Shown here: piece by piece, positions 1 to 9,273 of the stretch
How positions within the stretch are numbered: position 1 is the first letter of the stretch
Layout: each line of letters starts with the position of its first letter
Assembly (NCBI GenBank): GCA_007258455.2
Contig: VDFB02000001.1
Location: 15,273,747 to 15,337,746, forward strand
DNA from: Sequoia sempervirens
Taxonomy: Eukaryota; Streptophyta; Pinopsida; Cupressales; Cupressaceae
Direction: 5' to 3'
Length of the DNA stretch: 64,000 nt
Made by a program: the position numbers and the translations under genes
The notes under the pieces: model-generated
What the model saw: the letters and a program-made list of their open reading frames with translations, nothing else
What the model was told of the DNA's origin: nothing
Databases searched by the model: none

Positions 1-471
1 ACTTCATTTTCCTTAGGTTTTGCATAAATAATCAATCAATTTTATTATTTTTGTTGCATTTAAGACATTTCATTTAGGCATATTTCCATCATACATACAT
101 TATTTTGAGTGAACCACCTAGATTTTGCGTGTGAGATCTATCTCTTTCCTTTAGGTGAAAAACCCTAATTGAGTATGAGACATAGCATTTCACACCCCTT
201 AAAAATATTTGGTTCATTTTGGTGAACCTACATATTGAACATATTTTTTATTTGCATTTGCATTTGCATCCTAGGACTCATAGCATTAGCTTTTGCATTA
301 TCCTTTGCATTGTTTCTGCATCCTAGGATTTACAACATTGCATTAGTGAATATCTCATATAGATTTCATTTTTGCACCTCAAAACATTAAAAAAACTAAA
401 ATTCTGCATTTGTATCTTCATTTTGCATCGGAAAAGCATAAAAATCACAAATCACAAAAAAATTCACCCCT

Positions 472-503
472 GGACTCATTCGCCACCCTGGGCGAATCAG
501 TCT
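472..503. other. Recurrent hairpin motif in P1 leader
   Basis: GGACTCATTCGCC, a 5-base spacer, then GGCGAATCAGTCT. The arms pair almost perfectly. This is the CGCC/GGCG version of a motif that elsewhere in the window reads CACC/GGTG, so both arms changed together. It is one of 16 copies in the P/M family, and copy P2 has the same motif at the equivalent leader position (46052). Confidence 0.7.
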
Positions 504-564
504 AGTTACACTTTTTGCACAACAATTTATGTCATTTTTATAGTAATTTCTACATTTCTATTTT

Positions 565-1804
565 TTGGTATTGCATTCTTGTTTTAGTTTACAAAATTTC
601 TATTATTTGCATTTTATTATTATATTTCATTGTATTTGCATTCACCCCACCTCTTGTGGTATTTGTATGAGTTTTTGGTGCCCTATTGATAATACTTTAG
701 TGAGAAGAAGTTCTCAACTCATGGAATCCTATGATAACACACTCATTGTGGACCTTGGGTTGTCTTTAGCTGCTACTCCTAGTATGGAAAATGGTGCATT
801 AGCAATGGATACTACCACTAATACACCTTTACCTTTACATACAATGCATTTTGACACACAAACCAATCAAATTCTGCAAGATAAAGTCGTTAGTATTCAT
901 GAGGATTTTGCACATTTGCAACAAGATTTGTCTTGAAAATATTTCCACCCCTACAATACCTACTATAGACAACCTTCATTGCTTGATTGAAAGTGATGAT
1001 GAATTAAAGTTTATGAAAAGAATTATTGAGCTTTACAACAAACATGTTCCTTCTACTTCCCAACTAGCAAACACTATGGTTAGCCAAGGAGGATCTCACA
1101 TTCCTCCTTCAACTATAGCATCCATACCCACCTATACCACTTCTTAAGTTACAACAACCATGCAACAAGTTAGTCATGTGAGTCCTTTCACTATTCCAAC
1201 AAGCATTCCTAGTTCTTTTGTGGCATCAAATGTTCCATCCTCCACCACTTTCACCCCTATTAGTGTCCCCTTGACTTGTACCAACATTACATACACTCCA
1301 TCACCATTCTCTCTTCCACCTCATACCACTTACATTGACCCTCTCATTAGACAAATCTTTCACACTATTTCCTCCATGCAACAATAAATATCCACCATTA
1401 ACCACAATTAAACTGCACCACCCACATACTACGTCCGTAGTAGCCCACTATCTTTAGATATCTTAAGAACACCGATGCCATAAGGGTTCGAGATGCCTAG
1501 GTTTGAGAAGTACGTAGGTAAAGGAGACCCTACTAATCATGACAATGCTTATACAACCTTGTGCAGTGATTTTGTCCTTGATGAGAAATTGTTACCTAAA
1601 CTATTTCCTAGGACCTTAAAGGACACTGCCTTGGAGTGGTTTTCAAACTTACCCAATCATTCAATTCGATCATTTAATGAACTTGTTGATGCCTTTATAA
1701 GTAATTTCCAAGTCCATATGACTCCCAAAAAGAAAATGGCTAATTTAATGAGGTGTAAACAAAATACAGATGAAAAAGTAATTGATTTCATTCAAACCAA
1801 TTGA
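565..1804 (+). pseudogene. gag: Ty3-type gag, N-terminal and core part (P1)
   Basis: Gag forms the virus-like particle of an LTR retrotransposon. Homology with copy P2 and with the minus-strand copy M1 starts near 650 (protein CGICMSFWCPIDNT). The frame then breaks by a shift near 930 and by stops near 1146 and 1386. The core at 1493-1804 is a Retrotrans_gag domain: PRFEKYVGKGDPTNH, then FPRTLKDTALEWFSNLPNHS and RSFNELVDAFISNF, the pattern of plant Ty3 gags of the Tat/Ogre style. It stops at DFIQTN, where related full-length gags continue for a long helical stretch; here the zinc-knuckle region follows at once. P2 has the same shortcut, so this internal deletion is a family trait. The family call is firm; the exact lineage is inference. 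Confidence 0.8.
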
Positions 1805-2335
1805 TCCTACCAAACCTTTACCCCCCACCTTTAAACCAAATGCTTATTTTCATTTTCATTGCCAAAATGGACATGACATAGAACAATGTAAGCATCTCAA
1901 ACACATAGTGCAAGACCTCATTGATTCTGGCGTCTATCCATTGGGGTATCAATGATCAGGGCAATAAGTTTTTGCCCCTCCCAATCAAATTTGCAAATAT
2001 TTACCAACCATATGCCTAAACACAATGTTTCATTTTTCAAAGATAGTGAACCTTCAAACAATGATGTGATGAATGTTGATACTAATACTGAACAACATGA
2101 TCTTACTCCAAATGTTACCCATGTTAATCCTATGGATGAACTTGTGGGTATGATAGACATTATCCCTCATAAGGGCCCAACTAACAAATCTCTTGATATT
2201 AATTTTTCTTCTCATGATATACTTAAAAAACTTCCTGATGGTCCTCTTTACATAGCCGACTGCATCTATGATAAGCCCACTAATGGAATATTAATAGATC
2301 ATGCCTATGGCGAGAACGTGATCATGAAATAATTT
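1805..2335 (+). pseudogene. Gag C-terminal zinc-knuckle-like region and linker (P1)
   Basis: This follows the gag core after the internal deletion. The encoded part FHFHCQNGHDIEQCKHLKH, followed by a DLIDSG-like stretch, is the single C/H-rich motif that ends gag in plant Ty3 elements. Two single-base losses near 1930 and 1945 break the frame relative to P2, whose version is open (47364-47918). The linker ends in GILIDHAYGENVIMK, which sits where an aspartic protease would have D-[ST]-G; the Asp is present, but the following residues are His-Ala, so the active site looks lost. A TAA follows at 2330. Confidence 0.65.
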
Positions 2336-2746
2336 TTAGTATTACATAATCTTTATCAAGATGATTATGACAAACTGGAACAACATGGATTAAAACACAT
2401 ACTAGTTTTGTGTACCCTACAATCGAATTGATCATACTCCCATTACAGATAAGGACCTAAAACATTGGATGTAACATTTTCTATCATTCCATAGTCAGAT
2501 CAGTTTCATCTATGGCTAGGTCATCCTTGGCTTCACTCGATGAAAGCTATCCCTTCAGTTGTTCACAAATGTTTAAAGTTTTCGCTTGACAATGAGATAT
2601 TTACTATACACCATAGTGGCTTTAATCCATTGTCTTCTAAAGGTAATTTTTCCTTAGAAGCCTTTTGGTATGAACCTATGGAACCCATCACCCCTCGCAA
2701 GGACTTATTTTTCATTGCCTATCAAAGTTCAAAGCCAAACGAATAG
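2336..2746 (+). pseudogene. Retropepsin-like protease remnant (P1)
   Basis: The frame reads LWLGHPWLHSMKAIPSVVHK with LKFSLDNEIFTI, matching the conserved C-terminal part of plant Ty3 proteases (LLGRPW-H--GA-PS-LH---KF). A catalytic DTG/DSG is not visible upstream. Several stops lie between 2330 and 2540. The 68-codon stretch at 2540-2746 is identical in P2 (48125-48331). In an autonomous element reverse transcriptase would follow; here a Pro-rich frame follows instead. Confidence 0.6.
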
Positions 2747-2751
2747 TTGAA

Positions 2752-3545
2752 TTGTCTCTTCCCCACATGTCCCCGTCCACTTCCGCTAATCCTATCCTAG
2801 ATGAAACAATGCTTCAACCTGAATCTGAACCTGAAAAAATAATACAACCCCACAAACAACCAACAATAAACACTTCACCCTCATCATCTAAATGTCCAAG
2901 AAATAATGAAACCAACCCCGTTATGCCTCCTTGCATTAAACAAGTTTATAAAGCCAAAGAGAAAGTGATTGACCCATCTCCTTCAATTCCTTTCGTTCCT
3001 CCTCCTCAAAAAGAAAAGGAGCCTATGGTGGATCAACCCACTCTTACACCTACACAACTTCAAAATAGAATAAAAAAAAACCGTGGTGCTTGTGAGCATA
3101 GGTGTCATTGTCATCTCCTTGCTCATTAGTTACAAATAGAAGAAAACAAAGAAAATAAACCTCCGCCTTTGACATAAGCAATACTTGATCACCCTCCTCC
3201 TCTTGACCCACCATAAGATAGTACATTACAACCATCACAACAAAGCTGATCATTGGCCAACCACAACTCCTGATACATCCTTCATTGGAGATTACCATCC
3301 TTCCTCCCGTTGTGATTAATCTTGATGATAATGATGATGAGATCTCTAAAATAGATGAAGAGGTGCATAATGATCTAAATTCTTTATTTTCCTCTTCCAT
3401 GAGCTTAAATGATAAATATCCTACACACAGTGAAGAACCTAGTACTTCCCCTAGTTCGGCACTTGCAATTCTCCCTTTGGATAGTCAACCACCCTCACAA
3501 TACATTGAACATGATTGGGGGGTGGATGACCTGTTAGATGGTTGA
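2752..3545 (+). pseudogene. Pro/Ser-rich ORF replacing pol (P1)
   Basis: Open stretches at 2752-3129 and, in another frame, 3285-3545 encode low-complexity protein rich in Pro, Ser, Thr and Lys, with no domain I recognise. The last part has an acidic DDNDDE patch and ends in WGVDDLLDG before a stop. The first part is near-identical in P2 up to the assembly gap at 48664. It may be a remnant of the spacer between protease and reverse transcriptase after loss of pol, or an unrelated added segment. Confidence 0.45.
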
Positions 3546-3689
3546 TTTGCATTCGCCTCGCTACCCTTTTGCATTTTTCTTTTTCTTTTGTTGTACTTGT
3601 ATGTGTGTATCGGTTCCCTTTGTAATGTGCATTCTTTATGTTCTCCTCCTTTGTGCACTTCCTCTATTTGTACCTTCATTCTTCTATAT

Positions 3690-3990
3690 GTCAGACTTCA
3701 TCTTTTTTTTGTGTTTCTCCTTTTGGGGATGATAAAGAATTGAGATGTGCTATGTCTCTTCCATGTTGACCCAATCAATCCCTTTCCTTTTTACTTTATT
3801 TTTCTTGTGTTTTCATTTTGGGGATGATGCAAGGCATTGAGACCTAAATGTCTCCCTTCATGTTGACCCAAAAATCTTTTCCTCTTCTCTCTTTTTCCTT
3901 TTCATTTTATTTTCTTGCTTGTGTTTATCCTTTGGGGATGATGCAAAGTGTTGAGACCACAATGTCTCTTCCATGTTGACCCAAAACAGA
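3690..3990 (+). repeat. Three-unit degenerate tandem repeat in P1 3' tail
   Basis: The anchor TTTGGGGATGAT recurs at about 3721, 3816 and 3931 (spacing about 95 and 115 bases). Each unit also holds GAGAC-N6-GTCTC (or a one-base variant), a small stem-loop, followed by CATGTTGACCCA. A related but diverged form appears on the other strand in M3 near 50140-50310. Confidence 0.7.
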
Positions 3991-5240
3991 CTTATGACAT
4001 TTTTCTTTTTTTTTTTCACTCTATTTGTGTCATTCTTCTAGTTCTATGTATTCAGGGAATGATGATAGTTCTGAGCTCTTTAATCAAAAAATTGTAGCAA
4101 TGAACATACTGACCCCAAATGCATAGATCCCTTATGTATTTGGTGTCTTCCTTTTTGGGGGAAACCCCTCTTTATTTTGTTCCTTTTTCCTTTACATGAC
4201 ACAACCTTACTCAGAAACATATGACTTGGCATAGGGGCTTTCCAAATTGGTTCTCATTTCTTGTTTCTTTTTGTATTTTTCATTTGCTACTTTAAATTAA
4301 TTTCTCACAAAGCGGTGTGTGGCAATTCCTTTAAAGTGGGGGCATACATTGGCATTATTCATTTGCATTTTTTTCTTTTTCTTGGTTCTTAGTGTATCCT
4401 TGTTACTTTATACGATGCATTTGTCACTTTGTGGATGACATTGGGTGTGATGTCCTTCATAAGTGTGGGATCTATCTTAGGATATTACATTCCTCTTAAA
4501 GGGTCTCTGATGCAACCACTACATCCCCCTAATTTGTGAATATTCTGCTCTTTGATTGGTCCTCTTGAGACATTAGACACAATGTTCCCTAGTTATAGAC
4601 TTCACATGAACTAAAAAGACTGACATTTGAAACATTTATTTTTTCTATTCATATAGCTACCTTTTACATAATGTAGCTGCATGCCTATGGTGCCATCCTA
4701 CTGCTTATGAGTTCTATGCAGATACAAGCTTTTCTCTCTTTTGTCTCATGAAGTACCTAACCCAAATTTTCCTTTTATGACACCTTATTAAAGTTAATAA
4801 GAGGTATAAATTTTCTATGGTTGAGCGGGAACCCCTTTCCGAGGCATGAATTTCCCATAGCCACCTATGTGTTTGTGAGTACATACCAACCAAGCGTATG
4901 TTTCTCAACTTTTGGGTCTTCTCACCTGGAAATTAGCCATAAGTTCTGTTTCCCTAGAGTGAGTATGAATTTTATTTTTCAGACAAATAGCCTAGATCTA
5001 ATCCACAACTAGCTGGACAAACGATCAAATCTTGATCTGAATTTTCCTTTTCCTCTTCCTTTTCTTTTTTCTCTTTCATATGTGTTCCTTTCTTCTTATG
5101 TTTTCCATAGGATCTTCATCCTAGGCACTTGATCATCCCTCTTGACCATTGTTATCTCATATTGCTAGCATAAGTGCATTTGGATCCCTCTCGATATGCA
5201 TGGATACTTTAGTGTTAGTTTGAAGCAAGTTCATCCTCTC
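3991..5240 (+). other. Noncoding 3' tail of P1
   Basis: There is no credible coding frame. Recognisable blocks (GATCCCTTATGT near 4125, ACATATGACTTGGCATA near 4217, several AAAGTGGGGGC-like blocks such as 4334) recur reverse-complemented in M3 at 49400-50640, so the tail is a conserved part of the family even though it does not code. Confidence 0.6.
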
Positions 5241-5258
5241 ACTAAAGTGGGGGCTAAA
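5241..5258 (+). promoter_or_regulatory. Polypurine tract of P1
   Basis: ACTAAAGTGGGGGCTAAA lies directly before the TG that opens the 3' LTR. The same tract, reverse-complemented, precedes the LTRs of M2 (44059) and M3 (49400). It would prime plus-strand DNA synthesis. Confidence 0.75.
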
Positions 5259-6678
5259 TGTACCATACAAAAATGGATCTTGGTCATTTTCATGGTCATC
5301 TAGGTCTTTTTCCTACGATGCCTGGCTTATTTTGCCTATATTTAATGTTGTAATGTAACTTATGCATTCACATTAGGTTTTGAATATTCAAATTATGATG
5401 TCTTAAGAAGGTGTTCTGAAGTTTTTTAACACATTTCTACACTTTTCTAGACTCTTCTTATTATAATTCAGCTAAATATTCCCTTCTTATCACTTATCAA
5501 GTCCTATTCTAAAGCTTTGTAGAGTTTTGTAACATACTTTCGTGCTTTTCTAGGCTTGTCATCACTAATTACACCTTTCTTATGCTTTATTTGGCCCCTT
5601 TATACACTTATAGGCCTTAATTAAGTGTGTTTTTGAATACAAATCCAATAAACCTCATTAAAGAAAATATAATTCCTAAAACCCACTTCTGTAAGCCTAG
5701 AGTGTAGGGACCCATTCAACATGGGGTGGTGAATGACCTCGCAAAATTCAAAAATAATTTCAAAATTCTTTGGGTTTTTTATTCATTAAGACCTCATGTT
5801 AGCTTGTAATGTTGTATTTTTGGATAATAGGGCATAAGTGTGTATAAATAAGTGTTTTTCCATCCATTTTAACCCCCATTCACCTAGTTCACTAGTTCAT
5901 TCATCCATTCATCATCTCATTCAAGCATTTGAGCAACATAGCATCATTGAATCAAGCATTTTGGAGTAGCCATTGACATATCTTCAAACTTCAACAACAA
6001 AGGTTTGGTGAGTTTAGGACATTTGCATGTTGCTTATTCATCATTACTTTCCTATTTCATTTCATTTCTTTATCAAGGGTTTGATTACTAAAGTGGGATT
6101 TGACCAAGGAAAATCCATATACTCTAACCCTTAACCATTTCCCCCCTCTTTGCATGAGTGTTTGCAGATCTTGTAGGAAGATTTGGAAAATAAATATGTG
6201 TTGGAAAGTGGTCAACAAGTCATCAAAGTGTTTCAAGTCAACCAAAACCCTAATTCAAGCTTGGAGACAAATATTCAAGCCAAGAAGAAGATAAGTGCAG
6301 ATCTGGACCCACAGAGTTGACTTCAAGATTTGTAGATTTTTGTGGGAGGACTGATTCACCATCAGTACGAATGAGTCCCACTACCAGGTTGGAAAAGGTG
6401 ATTTCATCAAATTTCAATTCCCGACACTCAGAAACTAGTTTCAACAAAGTTTACAAGAAGAATGACTGATTCACCATTAGTGGTGAATGAGTCCCACTGG
6501 TCATCAACAGTGATTTATGAGACATTCTAGAACCTTCCATCATCAACATTCAACCTCTAGGTGCACTTTGTTTAGTTTCATTAAGTTATGATTTCATTTG
6601 TGCATGTTTCTAGTTCATTTCTACATATCACACTATGTTTTCAAATACTTCATTTTTGTTAGGTTTTGCATAAATAAT
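5259..6678 (+). repeat. 3' LTR of P1
   Basis: It opens TGTACCATAC after the polypurine tract and matches the 5' LTR of P2 (44141 on) along its whole length. A TATA box (TATAAATA, 5843-5850) sits in the first half. Three hairpin motifs lie at 5708-5740, 6348-6379 and 6464-6495, at the same spacing as in P2. It ends at TTTTGCA (6670) or a few bases later where element C starts. Confidence 0.8.
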
Positions 6679-7257
6679 TGTATACACCTAAAAATGGTCT
6701 GGATAACCAAATTAATTAAATATGCTTTATTTGATTAATTATCTTAATTTATTCTACTATTAAATAAATGGAAATATTTATTTATAGTTCACATTCTAAT
6801 TATCCTATTCTTCAATTTTAATAAAATATACAACTTCTATAATTGGTGTTATTTAATTATTACATCATTTCAATCTTAATTAAATAAACAAAGTTTTATG
6901 CTTTATTGTTTAATTATAATATTTCTTCTATTTTAATTTAATAAACAACTTCTATAGTTTGTTTTATTAAATTATTTATTCCCTTTTTGCTAATTTAAAT
7001 AGATAAAAATATTTAAATAAAGGCATAAAGAAAATTCCTCTATTCACTCACCTACCAAATTTGATATTCCAAAAGCCAATTTAATTCAACTGGCATTCAC
7101 GGGAAGCTGTGGAGACAAATTGGAGACAAATTTGAATCAATTGCTCAAATCTTCTTCCTCTAATCCTTCCTATCATCTTTCATAATTTTTTCATGGGGAG
7201 AAACCATTCCCTTCATCAACTCTAGCTTCTTCATCTCTCACCATTCAAATCTTAGGA
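6679..7257 (+). mobile_element. LTR start of element C (truncated by gap)
   Basis: It begins TGTATACACCTAAAAATGG, nearly the same terminus as LTRs A (14244) and B (24887), followed by an AT-rich U3-like stretch of short TTTAATTAA-type blocks. Beyond the first ~25 bases it is only loosely similar to A and B. It is cut by the N run; no matching 3' LTR is visible in the window. Confidence 0.55.
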
Positions 7258-7357
7258 NNNNNNNNNNNNNNNNNNNNNNNNNNNNNNNNNNNNNNNNNNN
7301 NNNNNNNNNNNNNNNNNNNNNNNNNNNNNNNNNNNNNNNNNNNNNNNNNNNNNNNNN
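7258..7357. other. Assembly gap (100 N)
   Basis: Exactly 100 N, a placeholder size. Order across it is not proven by the sequence. Confidence 0.99.
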
Positions 7358-7719
7358 TTTGAGTTCATAGAGATTTAATGTTGTATAACAGTAGCATTTG
7401 AGTTGAAATAAAAATTCGAGCTCATGTCTCTCCATTGTACATGCATATCCGAACTTTCAATGAAATAACTAAGGGTTCTTTTATCCATCTCATTGTTGTG
7501 GTGTGTATGATTCTATTTTAGCTTTAATTCAAGGAATTAATCAAAATATTTGAATGGGATTATAGGCGGATATGTGTTGTATAAGGATTTGATAAGTAGT
7601 CCTGGGTTAGAATGCACATTGATGAAATTGTAATGCAATATTGTCATGGATCTTATATGTGATGTATTAGATCTATTATAAACCTCTAGATGCTTATGAA
7701 TTTCACCCAATGCAGATAT
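7358..7719 (+). other. AT-rich DNA after gap, possibly rest of C LTR
   Basis: No coding frame. CTTTCAATGAAATAAC near 7455 resembles the region near transcript ends in plant LTRs, so this may be the R/U5 part of element C. No repeat copy is present to prove it. Confidence 0.3.
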
Positions 7720-8027
7720 ATGGCACCACCCGTTGGTACTGATGGTGTAGTTCAATATCGCACACTTTTTCAGGATGGTTAAGCAAATTGCAAATCATTG
7801 ACTATCTTATACACAATGGATTGTGTTTAGTTATCCACACTCTATGAAGCTGATACGGTTCATGAACAACCACCGAAGATAGGCCATCGCGCTGGAGCCA
7901 TTACAGATTATCTACCACAGCACGTTGTTTATAATAATGGTGCAGAGATTGTAAACACATTAAGGGATCACCCTCCTGGGTCTTGCAGAGCCCGAAGTGT
8001 ACGAGGTGTTAGAATTGTAAAATTTTG
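7720..8027 (+). pseudogene. Short coding remnant, unknown family
   Basis: An ATG at 7720 opens MAPPVGTDGVVQYRTLFQDG and then hits TAA. In another frame, 7861-8027 is open for about 55 codons with a balanced composition (for example EQPPKIGHRAGAITDYLPQH) before TGA. The two pieces look like parts of one decayed protein. I do not recognise it. By position it could be the first coding part of element C. Confidence 0.3.
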
Positions 8028-8159
8028 AATTTTTCACGGTCAATTGCATTCATGAGTTTCCAAATTGAGTCCTCATCATAAGCATAAAGTTCCCTCCTTA
8101 TGGCGTCTTGCTTGTATTTTGTCATATGATTCATTTGAATCCATCTAGTCTTTGATATT

Positions 8160-8860
8160 TCATTGTATTACCCATATCGGCAAGACAGGGTGAAGGTCTC
8201 CTCGACCTATATTTTTCACTAATGTATGCTTGTTGCAAATTATCAACGGGACACATCTATTGTTTCGGTGACAGGAAAGTCATATCGGCAAGAGAATTGT
8301 TATTGGGATGAGTCATAACGAACTCATGTATGTCTCACCAACCAGCGCGGGGAATGATGTATTGGCCAAACAAAAGGTTATCGGAATGATGTCTTACCGA
8401 AGGTGTTGGGTCTTGCCAATAAGGTGCAATGGGGGTTTCATCAAAAAGCTATTGGGAAGAAGCTATGTAGTCTTTCCGACTCAAATGTCACACCGATAGA
8501 GAATTGCATTGGTGAGAGAATAAGTCTTTGGCGTGAGTTCCGTCGAAAATTGAAGGTTACACCAAAAGAATACTTCAGGGAGAGTCTCACCAAATAAGTT
8601 AATTTGGAGGAACGGGTTCGGTGAGACATTTGGCATCGGTATGAGTCTTTTCGAAGATTCGTAAGTCTTGCCGATGAAATTTATTTCATCGGTAAGATTG
8701 TTTTCATCGATAAGAGAATGATATTGTCATGGCGACAAGAAGTAAACTTAAGGATATTTTTCAGTGAAACATAGGATATCTATGGGATGTCTCTCCGACA
8801 AAGAATGCTACAGCGACCCACATGAGACAAAAGAATACATTTCGGCGAGACAAAGTATTG
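8160..8860. repeat. Dispersed TCGGYRAGAC motif cluster with a stem-loop
   Basis: Close matches to TCGGCAAGAC or TCGGTGAGAC, in both orientations, occur near 8177, 8285, 8410, 8508, 8583, 8616, 8664, 8688 and 8841. The pair at 8664-8698 forms a strong stem: TCTTGCCGATGAAAT and ATTTCATCGGTAAGA separated by two bases, with one G/T wobble. The rest of the stretch is noncoding. Confidence 0.5.
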
Positions 8861-9273
8861 TCTATGAGACTTCTCCCTGACTCTATAGGTCACAACAAAA
8901 CACAAAGAACTAAAGGATGATTGTCAATGAGACATTGGCCTTCGGTGTGACTATAGGATGTTTTAGCGAAAGATCTAATGAACGTTGCAAAAAAGATTTC
9001 ACCCCAGATTTAAAAATCTCTCACTGACAAGACATTTGATGCGACAGTGCAAGTTTCAAATAACTCTTCATGCGTGCTTCAGCTGACATATTAATGGCAC
9101 GACGGGATATAACAAGGTAAGTGTAATCAAATGCATTTGTGTTGAATTGATTACAGAAGAGTCAGCAGTGTGAACAGAGAACCAGGACATCTTCCAGCCT
9201 GAGGAGCTTGAACAATACACTGTAAGTGACTGCATCTTAGCCTTCTAAATTTTAACTTCTAAAATCTTGAAGA

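Larger units (their letters stand above)
1..6678 (+). mobile_element. LTR retrotransposon P1, Ty3-like, gag/protease only
   Basis: The first ~24-34 bases are the tail of a 5' LTR whose rest lies left of the window: they match the end of the 3' LTR near 6649-6678 and the LTR end of copy P2 near 45572-45606. The interior (about 35-5258) holds a ~550-base leader, a frame-broken gag, a protease remnant, a Pro-rich frame and a long noncoding tail, then a polypurine tract and a 3' LTR from 5259. I find no reverse transcriptase, RNase H or integrase motif in any frame, so it cannot move by itself and resembles the TR-GAG class of gag-only elements. LTR element C begins at 6679, apparently inside the last bases of this LTR. 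The exact LTR end is uncertain: TTTTGCA at 6670, or a lost ...AATAATCA. Confidence 0.8.

Noticed and set aside
3050..3400. 116-codon minus-strand frame in P1
   Set aside because: It overlaps the family-conserved plus-strand Pro-rich frame and has no homolog on the minus strand of P2 that can be checked.
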